This document shows, in pieces, positions 30,416-40,026 of a stretch of 64,000 nucleotides of DNA. This DNA is from Afifella marina DSM 2698 (GTDB lineage: Bacteria > Pseudomonadota > Alphaproteobacteria > Rhizobiales > Afifellaceae), in assembly GCF_900102695.1 (NCBI RefSeq), contig NZ_FMVW01000007.1, positions 124,001-188,000 on the forward strand, in the 5' to 3' direction. The number at the start of each line of letters is the position of its first letter. Positions within the stretch are counted from its first letter, which is position 1. The translations under genes were made by a program, and so were the position numbers. The notes under the pieces were generated by a model. The model ran no database searches, had not been told where the DNA came from, and saw nothing but the letters and a program-made list of their open reading frames with translations.

Positions 30416-33121
30416 CTAGGAGGCCGAGGCGAACAGGAGCGCCAACGGGGCGCGCCGAAAAAGCTCCGACGCCGCGATGCGATCACCCTCGACATCGCCA
30501 CCGCCGAGGAGATCGGAAAACCGCGCAAATCCACCTGGTAGCGACACAAACGTCTCCGCAAAGGCATCGGAGCGGAGAGAAATCCCGTCTTCCCGTTCAA
30601 GCAGTGAAAGCGGCAGCCGCGGTACGATCACGACGAGGGCTTCGCCCTCCACCTGGCGCGCATAGGCCGTGATCTGCGCCGCCATCGGCCCTTCGACGGC
30701 AAGCGGCTCATAACCGCCCTCGAGAAAGAGTTTGCGGTGCTCACCACGCAGGCGCAGCAGACGCTGCACGAGCCACGCTTTCGGCACGGCCTCGCGCCAG
30801 CGGGAAAGCGTCTCTGCGAAATTCATCTCGCCGAGTTCGCCAAGAAGCGCCTGGCGCCTGTCGAAATCGACCGGCCGGCGATTGTCGGGATCGACGAAGG
30901 AGAGATCCCACAATTCCGTGCCCTGATAGACGTCCGGCACGCCGGGTGCCGTCAGCTTGATCGCCGTCTGCGCCAGCGAATTGACCGCGCCGGCCGCAAA
31001 GAGCGGCGCGCTCACCTTGAGGAAATCCTGGCGATAGGCGGCAAAATCGTTGGAGAGCGCCGAACGCACGAAGTTGGAGAGCTTCTCCTCGTAAGCCGTA
31101 TTGGCGGCGGTCCAGCTCGTCCGCTCTTTCGCCTCGCGCACGGCCTTCAGCATGAAGGCTTCCAGTCGCTCGACGAGATCGCGCATGCCGTCATGATCGT
31201 CCGCCTGCAGTTCGAGCGGCCAGCCACCGAGAAGCGCCTGGTGGAAGAGCCACATGACGTTCGGCTCCGGCGCCGGCCCGTCGTCGATCTCCGCCACGAG
31301 CGGCAGAAGGGTGGCGTTCCAGCGCTTCACCGCGTCCGCCCATTCCTCCGCCATTTCGCTGATCGTGGAGATACGGGCGCGCGCATCCTCGCCGCGCTTG
31401 GTGTCGTGCGTCGCCGTCGTCGACAGCGCCTGTGGCTGCGTTTCGAGCCTCTCCTGCATCGCCGGGTGGAAGCTCGCCTGCGGTCCGGGCTCCGGCTCGC
31501 CGCCCACCTCGTTGAGCGCAATCAGCCGATTGAAGCGATAGAAGACCGTGTCCTCCAGCGCTTTCGCCATCATCGGCCCCGTCGTCTGCTGGAAGCGGCG
31601 GGCAAGATAGAGCGCGCTTGCGACCGTCTCGTGGTCGGAGAGGTTCTCCAAAAGGAGAAGGCCAACCAGGAAGTCGACGACCCCCGGATCCTCCACGAAG
31701 GGCGAGAGCTTGGCCTCTTCGCCCGCTCTGCGCAGAAGCTTGCGGTCCTGCTCGGATGCACCCGACAGGTCGACATAGCTGCGATAGACCGGGAAGGATG
31801 TCGCGACCTCAATCAGAGCACGGCGCAGCGAATCCGGCCCGTAATCGCGCGTCAGCGGATCGTTCTCGCCGATTTCGCGAGCGCGTTCGACGAGATAGGC
31901 GAGCTCGCCCGCGAGATTGTAAGTGAGAATGCGGCGCTTGGTTTCGCGCACGATCTCCGAAAACGGCCGAGTTTCGCCCGTCTCCTCGCGCCACGCCGCA
32001 TCGAGGCGGGAAAGCCCCTCCGTATCGACCTGCAGCGCCGTCAAGGCGTGGGCGAATTCGTAGCCGGTCGTCCCCGCCGTCCGCCAGGTTTCCGGCAGCC
32101 TTTCGTCGGGGCCGAGGATCTTCTCGACCACGACATAGGGCGCGTTCTCGATCTCCGCGAGCTGCGCGAGATAAGCCTTTGGATCGGCAAGCCCGTCGAT
32201 ATGGTCGATCCTGAGCCCCGCGACATCGCCTCTCGCCGCAAGCTCCTTCACCAGCGCATGCGTCGCCTCGAAAACGGACAGGCGATCGACCTGCACGCCG
32301 ACGAGATCGGTGATCTCGAAGAAGCGGCGATAGGTCAAAGTCTCCCGGGCCATGCGCCAATGGGCGAGCCGCCAATTCTGCACTTCGTGGAGTTCGTGCA
32401 GCGCCTCCTGGTTTGCCGCGATCTCGCGAACGGCGCCTTCGATCTTGGAGAGCGCCTCAGGATCTTCCGCAAGCGCAGCAAGCCGCTCCTGGAGAAGCCC
32501 CGCCCCATCGGCCGAACCCGTGGCGAAAGTCAGCGACAGCTCCTGAAAATCGGGCTCGTCGATCTCGCCCAAAATCCGGCCGTAGGTATTGGGCGCCAGC
32601 GGCAGCGCGATGTCGTAATAGGTGAAGCGGAAGCGGCCTTCGTCCTTGTCGAAACGCAGCCCGAATTCCCCGTCTTCGAGAACCTTGCCATAGGGCGCAC
32701 CGAGCGCCGGAATGAGCAGCTTCGCCGCCGACCAGTCGATGTCGAAATAGCCGGCATACTGGCTCTCCTCGCCCCATTCGAGCACGTCCGCCCAATAGGG
32801 ATTGGCCGTGGAGGCGCCCATATGGTTGGGTACGATGTCGAGGAGAAGCTTGAGGCCGTTCTCTTTCAGAGCATCAGCCAGGCGGGCAAACCCCTCCGCC
32901 CCGCCGAGCGCCGGATCGAGCTCGGCGAAATCGGCGACGTCGTAGCCATGGGTCGAGCCCGGCACCGCCGTGAAGATCGGCGAGGCATAGAGATGGCTGA
33001 TGCCGAGGCGCTTCAGATAGGGTGCAAGCCCGGCCGCCTTGTCGAAGTCCATCCCCTCACGAAACTGCAGGCGATAGGTGGCCGTCGGCACCGCCTCGAG
33101 CGGCGGACCTGCCTCACGCAT
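30416..33121 (-). CDS. treY: Malto-oligosyltrehalose synthase
   Basis: GH13 enzyme that turns the reducing end of a maltodextrin into a trehalosyl residue. The ATG at 33121 overlaps the treZ stop by 8 nt, giving 901 residues from MREAGPPLEAVPTATYRLQF. GH13 motifs: LLLDIVPNHM, GLRIDHIDGL (nucleophile Asp) and VVVEKILGPDE (acid/base Glu). ALSTTATHDTKRGEDARARI is a hallmark of TreY. Together with TreZ it forms the TreYZ trehalose pathway; the debranching enzyme TreX is not in view. Confidence 0.96.
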   Translation of the reverse strand: MREAGPPLEAVPTATYRLQFREGMDFDKAAGLAPYLKRLGISHLYASPIFTAVPGSTHGYDVADFAELDPALGGAEGFARLADALKENGLKLLLDIVPNHMGASTANPYWADVLEWGEESQYAGYFDIDWSAAKLLIPALGAPYGKVLEDGEFGLRFDKDEGRFRFTYYDIALPLAPNTYGRILGEIDEPDFQELSLTFATGSADGAGLLQERLAALAEDPEALSKIEGAVREIAANQEALHELHEVQNWRLAHWRMARETLTYRRFFEITDLVGVQVDRLSVFEATHALVKELAARGDVAGLRIDHIDGLADPKAYLAQLAEIENAPYVVVEKILGPDERLPETWRTAGTTGYEFAHALTALQVDTEGLSRLDAAWREETGETRPFSEIVRETKRRILTYNLAGELAYLVERAREIGENDPLTRDYGPDSLRRALIEVATSFPVYRSYVDLSGASEQDRKLLRRAGEEAKLSPFVEDPGVVDFLVGLLLLENLSDHETVASALYLARRFQQTTGPMMAKALEDTVFYRFNRLIALNEVGGEPEPGPQASFHPAMQERLETQPQALSTTATHDTKRGEDARARISTISEMAEEWADAVKRWNATLLPLVAEIDDGPAPEPNVMWLFHQALLGGWPLELQADDHDGMRDLVERLEAFMLKAVREAKERTSWTAANTAYEEKLSNFVRSALSNDFAAYRQDFLKVSAPLFAAGAVNSLAQTAIKLTAPGVPDVYQGTELWDLSFVDPDNRRPVDFDRRQALLGELGEMNFAETLSRWREAVPKAWLVQRLLRLRGEHRKLFLEGGYEPLAVEGPMAAQITAYARQVEGEALVVIVPRLPLSLLEREDGISLRSDAFAETFVSLPGGFARFSDLLGGGDVEGDRIAASELFRRAPLALLFASAS

Positions 33122-34937
33122 GGGACGCCTCCATGAAGAAGGCGACGGCGAGCGCCGGCACGAGCCCGTCGGCGATCTCCGCATCGACCCCCGGGCCGGA
33201 GACAAAGATCGGAGCCGAGGGCTTGTAGCCGTCGGTGGAGACGGGCGTGTCGCCGAGATTGGCGAGAAGCGTCAGCCGAGCCCCGTCGCCCATCGTCCAG
33301 GTGACGCGGAAGCCGTGGTCCCCAAGACGTTCCGTCTCAGCATTCATCGCCCGCATGCCGGCAAGGCGCGGCACGATCTCGCGGTGGCGCAAATGCAAGA
33401 GCTCGCGCGTGAAAGCGAGATGTTCGTGCCCTTCGCCACGCGCCGCACCCGACCAGTCGAGGCACGAGCGCTCGAACGTCTTCACGTCGTTCGGGTCGGC
33501 GATCGCCGCCCGGCGTGCGGGATCGCGAAAGCTCTCCCAGGCGGTGAATTCGCGGCGCCGGCCTTCGCGCACGAGATCTGCAAGCTCGCCATGGAAATCG
33601 GTGAAGAAGAGGAAGGGCTGCGTCTCGGCATACTCCTCGCCCATGAAGAGGAGCGGCAATTGCGGCTGCAGAAGGTGGATGGCCGTCAGAAGCCTGAGCA
33701 TCTCTTCGTCGGCGAGAACGGCGAGCCGTTCGCCGTCGGCGCGATTGCCGACCTGATCGTGGTTTTGCAGGAAGGTGACGAAGGCCGTCGGCGGCTGGCC
33801 GGCGCTGACAACGCCGCGCGGCCCGCCCCAATGCTCAGACACCTCACCCTGATAGGCGAAGCCCTCGCCCAGGATCCGCATCAGATGGCCGACGGGATCG
33901 TCGGCGTAATCCTTGTAATAGCCTTCATGCTCGGCCGTTGCCGCACAATGCGCGGCGTGATGGAAATCGTCGTTCCACTCCGCAGTGAAATAGCGCGGGG
34001 CGCCATCGTCGTCGCGCTCGTGCAGGGAGACGATGTTGCGTTCATCCTCTGTCGTCAGATGGATATGGCGGTCAGGCCATTTTTCGCGGATGCGGGAGGA
34101 AAGTTCCGGCAGGAGCGTATCGGCGCCCGGCCCCTTGATCTGATCGATCGCATCGAAGCGCATGCCGTCGAGCCGGAACTCTTCCAGCCAATAGAGCGCA
34201 TTGTCGATGAAGAACGAGCGCACGGCCGCATCATCGTAATGGATACCCGCCCCCCACGGCGTGTGCCGCTCCGGATCGAAGAAGGACGGGGCGTACATGT
34301 GGAGGTAATTCCCGTCCGGACCGAAATGATTGTAGACGACGTCGAGAATGACCATCAGTCCGCGCTGATGCGCGGCATCGACGAGCGCTTTCAGCCCCTC
34401 CGGCCCGCCATAAGCGCTGTGCGGCGCATAGAGCAGAACGCCGTCATAGCCCCAGCCGCGATTGCCGGAAAACTGCGCGACCGGCAGAAGCTCGATCGCG
34501 GTGACGCCGAGATCGGCAAGATAATCGAGCCGTTCCTCGGCCCCCGCAAAGGTGCCGGCCGGGCTGAACGTGCCGACATGCAATTCGTAGGTGACGAGCT
34601 CTTCGGCCGGGCGCCCGCGCCAGCCCGCGCTCTGCCAGCGATACGCCTTCGGATCGACGAGCCGGCTCGGCCCATGCACGTCGCCCGCCTGTGCCCTTGC
34701 GGTCGGATCGGGAACGGCAAAACCGTCTTCCAGGACGAACTGATAGTCCTGCCCCGCCTCGGCCTCCGGCACGGTGAGCTCGAACCAGCCGCGATCGGCC
34801 TTGTTCATCGCCAGATCCTGGCCGGCGAGGCGCAGCGTCAATGCGCTCTGAGCGGGAGCCCACAAGCGGAAACGGGCGCCGCCTTCCGGGCGCATGAATG
34901 CGCCCCATGTCGTTTCGAATAAGAAGCTCTGGGTCAC
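33114..34937 (-). CDS. treZ: Malto-oligosyltrehalose trehalohydrolase
   Basis: GH13 enzyme that releases trehalose from maltooligosyltrehalose. The 607 residues include an N-terminal CBM48-type domain (GARFRLWAPAQSALTL), LMVILDVVYNHFGPDGNYL, FRLDGMRFDAIDQIKG (nucleophile Asp) and HIHLTTEDERN (acid/base Glu). The start GTG at 34937 fits the family N-terminus although no Shine-Dalgarno sequence is evident before it (ATATATTCC). Translationally coupled to treY by an 8-nt overlap. Confidence 0.96.
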   Translation of the reverse strand: MTQSFLFETTWGAFMRPEGGARFRLWAPAQSALTLRLAGQDLAMNKADRGWFELTVPEAEAGQDYQFVLEDGFAVPDPTARAQAGDVHGPSRLVDPKAYRWQSAGWRGRPAEELVTYELHVGTFSPAGTFAGAEERLDYLADLGVTAIELLPVAQFSGNRGWGYDGVLLYAPHSAYGGPEGLKALVDAAHQRGLMVILDVVYNHFGPDGNYLHMYAPSFFDPERHTPWGAGIHYDDAAVRSFFIDNALYWLEEFRLDGMRFDAIDQIKGPGADTLLPELSSRIREKWPDRHIHLTTEDERNIVSLHERDDDGAPRYFTAEWNDDFHHAAHCAATAEHEGYYKDYADDPVGHLMRILGEGFAYQGEVSEHWGGPRGVVSAGQPPTAFVTFLQNHDQVGNRADGERLAVLADEEMLRLLTAIHLLQPQLPLLFMGEEYAETQPFLFFTDFHGELADLVREGRRREFTAWESFRDPARRAAIADPNDVKTFERSCLDWSGAARGEGHEHLAFTRELLHLRHREIVPRLAGMRAMNAETERLGDHGFRVTWTMGDGARLTLLANLGDTPVSTDGYKPSAPIFVSGPGVDAEIADGLVPALAVAFFMEASHA

Positions 34938-35009
34938 GGAATATATCGACTAAAAGTGTTGCGGGTGCAGTGGCCGGTCAACGCTCGGGCGATCCCAGCG
35001 TTCCGAGCC

Positions 35010-36173
35010 TCAAGCCGGCATCCCCGTTTCGACGAGACGCGCCAGATAGCTCGCCCCGTAAGGTGCTGCGCCGTCGTTGAAATCATAAGCGGGATGGTGA
35101 AGGCCGGCGGAATCGCCGTTGCCGAGAAAGATGAAGGCGCCGGGCCTTGCTTCCAGCATATAGGAGAAATCTTCTCCCGCCATCAGCGGCGGTGTGTTTT
35201 CGGTGACCGCCCCCTCCCCGGCGATTTCGCGCGCGACGGCCGCCGCTTTATGCGTCTGTTCCTCGTGATTGACGGTCACCGGGTAATGCCGCTGGTAATC
35301 GAGACGGGCGCGCGCGCCGAAAGCCTGACCGATCGTCGGCACGAGCTCGTTCATGCGCCGCTCCACCAGGTCGCGGATGCCCGGATCGAGCGTGCGCACC
35401 GTGCCCTTCAAGGTGCCGCGCTGTGGGATGACGTTGAAGGTATCCCCGGCGTGAAAGGTCGTCACGGAGACAACGGCGCTCTTCAGGGGATCGACATTGC
35501 GCGAAGCGACCGATTGCAGCGCGTTGACGATCTGCGAGCCGACGAGAACGGGATCGACGCCCGCATGCGGCTTGGCGGCATGCGAGCCCTTGCCCTCGAT
35601 CTGGATAACGAAATTGTCGGTCGCCGCCATCAGCGGGCCCGGACGAATGCCGAACTGGCCGACCGGAATGCCCGGCATATTGTGCAGGCCGTAGATCTCG
35701 CTGATGGCAAAACGCTCCATCAGCCCGTCTTCGATCATGGCGCGCGCACCGGCGCCACCTTCCTCCGCGGGCTGGAAAACGATCACCGCGCGTCCGGCGA
35801 AATTGCGCGTTTCGGCGAGATAGCGCGCCGCACCAAGCAGCATCGCCATATGCCCGTCATGGCCGCAGGCATGCATCTTTCCGGGCGTTTCGGAGCGCCA
35901 CGGCTTGCCGCTTTCCTCCTCGATCGGCAGTGCGTCCATGTCGGCACGAAGGCCGATGCCGCGATCGCCTTCTCCGCGACCGCGGATGATGCCGACGACA
36001 CCGCTGCGTCCGATGCCTTCCACCACCTCGTCGCAGCCGAAAGCCCGCAATTTGTCCGCCACCACCTTCGCGGTCCGCGGCACGTCGTAGAGGAGCTCCG
36101 GGTTGCGGTGAAAATCGCGCCGCCATTGCGTGATCTCGTCGGCGGCTTCGGCAAGGGAGTTGATGACGGGCAT
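35010..36173 (-). CDS. M20 family amidohydrolase
   Basis: Metal-dependent amidohydrolase of the hippurate hydrolase / N-acyl amino acid deacylase group, 387 residues from ATG at 36173. The metal-binding motifs are ACGHDGHMAML and FQPAEEGGAGARAMIEDG, with the dimerisation-domain GKGSHAAKPH segment. The true substrate is unknown. It is the last gene of a unit with a TAXI receptor and a TRAP permease, which suggests the imported compound is an N-acyl or amide substrate hydrolysed here. Confidence 0.9.
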   Translation of the reverse strand: MPVINSLAEAADEITQWRRDFHRNPELLYDVPRTAKVVADKLRAFGCDEVVEGIGRSGVVGIIRGRGEGDRGIGLRADMDALPIEEESGKPWRSETPGKMHACGHDGHMAMLLGAARYLAETRNFAGRAVIVFQPAEEGGAGARAMIEDGLMERFAISEIYGLHNMPGIPVGQFGIRPGPLMAATDNFVIQIEGKGSHAAKPHAGVDPVLVGSQIVNALQSVASRNVDPLKSAVVSVTTFHAGDTFNVIPQRGTLKGTVRTLDPGIRDLVERRMNELVPTIGQAFGARARLDYQRHYPVTVNHEEQTHKAAAVAREIAGEGAVTENTPPLMAGEDFSYMLEARPGAFIFLGNGDSAGLHHPAYDFNDGAAPYGASYLARLVETGMPA

Positions 36174-36261
36174 GACGCAGCTCTTTCGTGAAAGAGCCGA
36201 TGCTAGCGCCTGCATCGCACCTGGCAAGCACCGAGAGCTTGCCAGGCTTCGGGTTCGGCGC

Positions 36262-38454
36262 TCAGGCGAGAGCTTCAGCCGTTCTGCCGCGACGGTCGAG
36301 CCGGATCGTCCACAGGAGCAGCGCAAAAGTCATCGCCGCGCCGATCGCCGTCGCGACCGGCAGGCCCGGCCACAGCACGACCACGCCCGCAACGCCCGCC
36401 AGAATTCTGAGCGGCCAGGCGAGCGGCGCTTCCATATAGCCCTCGAAGGCGGCTCCGACGGCATAGGAGCCGATCACCGCCTGCGCGAAGACGAGAAGCA
36501 CCTCCGGCACGCTGCCGTGCAGGAACGGCGTATAAGCGAAGAGGATCGGCACGATGTAGAGCCCCTTGGCGAGCTTCCAGGCCGTCATCCCGGTCGCCAT
36601 ATGCGGCGTGCGAGCGATCGCCGCGGCCGCAAAAGCGGTGAGGCAGACCGGCGGCGTGACGTTGGAATCCTGCGACAGCCAGAAGATGATCATATGGGCC
36701 GAAAGAAGTGCTGCCGTGATCAGCGCCGGATCGAGCGCCTGGCCATGGACAAGGCGCAGGACTTCGGCGGGGGCCGCGGCGATGAAGGCGTTCGCCGCCT
36801 CGCGGCTCATCGGCGCGGCAAGCTTCGTCATCGCCTCGGGATCGGCGAGCAGGAAGGGTCCGCGCGCCGCCTCGGGCAAAGTGCCCGACGTCAGAAGATC
36901 GACAAGATAGCCGTTCTCGATCATCCCCTGCAGGGCCGGGGCGGAGAGCGTCGCAAGCACGATATAGGCAGCCGTCACCGGCAGCCCCATGCCGAGCACG
37001 AGCGAGGCGAGCGCGATCAAGAGGAGCGCGATCAGAAGATTGCCGCCCGCCCAGTCCGCGATCATCAGCGAAAAGGTGTTACCGATGCCCGTCATGGCGA
37101 TGACGTTGACGATGAGCCCGACGGCAATGAGAAGCACCGCCGTCATGATCATGTTCTGCGCCCCGAGCGCCAGGGCCTCCAGGATCGCCTTCGGCCCCAT
37201 ACGGTTCTTGGTGAGCCAGGAGGCGGCAACGACGGAGAGGATCGCCCAGCCGGCGGCATAGACCGGGGTGAAACCGTAGATCAGAAGTCCGATCAGGGTT
37301 GCGACGGGGACGAGGAAGGCCGGGCCGCCCGCCTTTAGCACCTCCCAGGCGCTGCGGCTTTCATTGTCGACGCCGACGATATGGTGCTTCTTCGCCTCGA
37401 TCCTGACGAAGAAAGCGACCGTGAGGAAATAGGCGATCGCCGGCAGTGTCGCGACGGCGACGATATCGAGATAGGGGATCTGCGTATTCGACGCCATGAC
37501 GAAGGCGCCCGCCCCCATGATCGGCGGCATCAGCTGTCCGCCGGTCGAGGCCGCGGCCTCCACGCCGGCGGCGAAACGTGGCGGAAACCCCGATTTCTTC
37601 ATGAGCGGAATGGTGATGACGCCGGTCGACACCGTATTGGCGACGGCCGAGCCCGAGATCGTACCGGTCAGTCCTGAGGCAAAGACGGCGACGAAGCCGG
37701 GGCCTCCGACGAGGCGGCCGGCGAGCGCGCGGGCAAAATCGATGATGAAATCACCCGCTCCGGAGCGCACCAGAAACGCGCCGAAAAGAATGAACATGAA
37801 GACGAAACTCGCCGAGATCCGCCCGATCGTGCCGAACATGCCCTCGTCTGCAAAGATCGAGCGGAAGAGAACCGTCTCATAGGAGAGGCCGGCGAAGCGG
37901 AAGACGCCGGGCGCATAGGCGCCGAGAAACGAGACATAAGAGAGCGCCAGCACGATGAGGACCGGGATGATCGGCCCCGTCGTCCGCCGCGTCAGCTCGA
38001 TCGCGCCGAGGATGACGAGGATCGCCGCCACCCAATGCTCCGGCGACAGATGCACGCCCTGCGCATAGATCGCCGTTTCCGATCCGATGATGAAGAGCGT
38101 CGCACCGGCGATAACGGCTCCGGTGACGGCATCGAGCCAGAGCGGCGCCACGAAACGTCCGATTTTGAGCGGATAGCGCAGGCAGGCGAGGAAGGCGAAA
38201 CCGGCAAAATGAATGCCGACGAGCCACAAGGTGGAAATGCGCCCGTCGATATTCGCCCAGATATGGAAGAGCGAGATGGCGATGCCGCAGGCGGCGAACA
38301 CCCGCGCCGGCCAGGAGGTGAGGCTCCTCACATGGGTTTCGACTTCGCCGTCTTTGTCCTTGCCGACGCCAATCGGGCTCGCGGCGGTTCCGCCAAGGCT
38401 GTCTTCCTCAGCGCGCGGCGCGTCCTCACCATCGTGGCTACGATCAGCGCTCAT
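36262..38454 (-). CDS. TRAP transporter fused permease (DctQM type, 4TM/12TM)
   Basis: Fused small and large membrane subunits of a TAXI-type TRAP transporter, 730 residues. About 16 hydrophobic segments follow a charged cytosolic N-terminus (about 1-45). Residues around SGLTGTISGSAVANTVSTGVITIPLMKKSGFPPRFAAGVEAAASTGGQ carry the DctM hallmark region (quoted only as location, about 275-320). It is preceded by the receptor gene and a palindromic repeat element, and followed by the M20 hydrolase gene. Confidence 0.92.
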   Translation of the reverse strand: MSADRSHDGEDAPRAEEDSLGGTAASPIGVGKDKDGEVETHVRSLTSWPARVFAACGIAISLFHIWANIDGRISTLWLVGIHFAGFAFLACLRYPLKIGRFVAPLWLDAVTGAVIAGATLFIIGSETAIYAQGVHLSPEHWVAAILVILGAIELTRRTTGPIIPVLIVLALSYVSFLGAYAPGVFRFAGLSYETVLFRSIFADEGMFGTIGRISASFVFMFILFGAFLVRSGAGDFIIDFARALAGRLVGGPGFVAVFASGLTGTISGSAVANTVSTGVITIPLMKKSGFPPRFAAGVEAAASTGGQLMPPIMGAGAFVMASNTQIPYLDIVAVATLPAIAYFLTVAFFVRIEAKKHHIVGVDNESRSAWEVLKAGGPAFLVPVATLIGLLIYGFTPVYAAGWAILSVVAASWLTKNRMGPKAILEALALGAQNMIMTAVLLIAVGLIVNVIAMTGIGNTFSLMIADWAGGNLLIALLLIALASLVLGMGLPVTAAYIVLATLSAPALQGMIENGYLVDLLTSGTLPEAARGPFLLADPEAMTKLAAPMSREAANAFIAAAPAEVLRLVHGQALDPALITAALLSAHMIIFWLSQDSNVTPPVCLTAFAAAAIARTPHMATGMTAWKLAKGLYIVPILFAYTPFLHGSVPEVLLVFAQAVIGSYAVGAAFEGYMEAPLAWPLRILAGVAGVVVLWPGLPVATAIGAAMTFALLLWTIRLDRRGRTAEALA

Positions 38455-38792
38455 ATGCTAGTCCGCGGAAGAGACGCAGGATGGCGCACTCTCATGGCGC
38501 GGAGCCAAATGTCCGCTGGGCCGGAGCCGCATGCATCCCAGTCTCCCTCTTGTGGTGGGATCGACGTTCTCCCTGGTACGCGCCGCGCACTCCATTCCTC
38601 TCCCCGTTGGGGAGAGGTGCCCGCGTAGCGGGCGGTGAGGGGTGAGAGCGGCCACGAACTCAAACGCTTGATGCTGCGGCCACCCCTCATCCGGCGCCAC
38701 CTTCTCCCGAGAGGGGAGAAGAAAGGTCCGGCAACCGCCACACTGTGCATCGAAAACGGGTCAACACCCCACGCACAGCCAAGGCTCATACT
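38455..38792. repeat. Palindromic mosaic repeat (RIME-like), copy 1
   Basis: No gene is seen here. A repeat occupies about 38597-38722: palindrome CCTCTCCCC-GTT-GGGGAGAGG (38597-38617), a small hairpin CCCGC-GTA-GCGGG, GGTGAGGGGTG pairing with CACCCCTCATC about 50 nt later, and a closing palindrome CTTCTCCC-GAGA-GGGGAGAAG near 38702-38722. Copy 2 at 50062-50177 shares this architecture. It resembles the Rhizobium intergenic mosaic elements and sits between the receptor and permease genes of one operon. Confidence 0.7.
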
Positions 38793-39839
38793 CTACTGCG
38801 CCGCGACCTTGAGACGGTCCGGGATCGGGATCCCCTGCTCTTCGTAATAGCGGGCTGCGCCCGGATGCAGCGGCAGCGGCAGACCGGCGATCGCCGCTTC
38901 GAGCTTCATATTCTTCGTCGCCGGATGAATGCCCTGCAGGAAGGGCAGGTTCTCGTAGATCGTCTTCGTCATCTTGTAGATCGTCTCTTCCGGCACATCG
39001 TCGCGCACGGCGAGGAAGTTCGGCTGCGCGATCGTGTTGATCTCCTTCTCCTGCCCCGGATAGGTCTCGGCCGGTATCGTGAAGCGCGTCCACAATTCTT
39101 CGAAATCGCCGTTCGCCTCTTTCATCTCCTCGTCGGTGAAATCGAGGACGGTGATGTCGTCGCCCATATTCGCGAAAGCCTGGCTGATCGCACCGACCGG
39201 GGCCCCCGCCGGCGTCGAGATCAGCACCACCTGCCCATTCTGCAAGGCTTCGGCCGCCGGCCCGTAGCCGGAATAGGCAAGGGTGAAATCCTGATCGATG
39301 TCGTAGCCGAGATTGCCGAGAATGGTGCGGTTGGAGCCGAGCGTGCCGGAATTCTGCGCTCCGAGATTGATCGACTTGCCCTTGGCGTTCGCGACATCGG
39401 CCATCGTGCCGGTTTCCGCGAGATCCGATTTCAGGACGAAGTGTTCGACATTCGGCCACAGCATGGTGACGGAGCGGAGGTTCTCCTGCGGCCCCTCATT
39501 TTCCAGCGGGCCGGAGCCCTTCTTCGCATAAGCGCCATAAAGGCCTTGCAGGATGGCGAACTGGACTTCGTTGTCGCGCATCAGCTTGATGTTCTCGGCC
39601 GAGCCCGCGGAGTTGATCGCCGACATGCCGATCTTCTCAGTCGGCTGCAGCTTGACCTTGATGAGCGTGGCAAGAGCAACACCCACCGGATAATAAGTTC
39701 CTCCCGTTGAAGCCGTCGCCAGAAGGTAATTCTGTTCTTCCTGGGCCCGCCCCGAAGAAGGCCAGGCAATCGCGCCAACGAGAGCAAGGCTGGTCGCGGC
39801 CATGACAAAGGAGCGTAAAACTTTGCGCTGGAATAGCAT
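38793..39839 (-). CDS. TAXI family TRAP transporter solute-binding protein
   Basis: Periplasmic receptor for a TRAP transporter, 348 residues. A signal peptide covers about residues 1-32 (MLFQRKVLRSFVMAATSLAL to SSGRAQ). The mature part has the TAXI hallmark LATASTGGTYYPVGVALATL and SAGSAENIKLMRDNEVQFAI. The ATG at 39839 is preceded by GGGAGGA. Substrate unknown; the associated M20 hydrolase hints at an acylated amino compound. Confidence 0.93.
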   Translation of the reverse strand: MLFQRKVLRSFVMAATSLALVGAIAWPSSGRAQEEQNYLLATASTGGTYYPVGVALATLIKVKLQPTEKIGMSAINSAGSAENIKLMRDNEVQFAILQGLYGAYAKKGSGPLENEGPQENLRSVTMLWPNVEHFVLKSDLAETGTMADVANAKGKSINLGAQNSGTLGSNRTILGNLGYDIDQDFTLAYSGYGPAAEALQNGQVVLISTPAGAPVGAISQAFANMGDDITVLDFTDEEMKEANGDFEELWTRFTIPAETYPGQEKEINTIAQPNFLAVRDDVPEETIYKMTKTIYENLPFLQGIHPATKNMKLEAAIAGLPLPLHPGAARYYEEQGIPIPDRLKVAAQ

Positions 39840-40026
39840 TCTGTTCCTCCCACCATTGCAGTCTTATTGTTTTGGAAGACTGAGCTTATGGGCTATCGGC
39901 CGGAAAGCAAAGCCCGCGCGAGCGCTCACGGAAACTCAAGCAAGGCGCGTTTGTGAAAGCGGGCCGAATTGTGTTACGCAGCGGCGGTCGCGTAAGTCTG
40001 ACCCAGACAACCGTGGGGCCGAAACC

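Noticed and set aside
30737-33136. Very long plus-strand frame (799 codons) opposite treY
   Set aside because: Antisense shadow; treY has the intact GH13 and TreY motifs.
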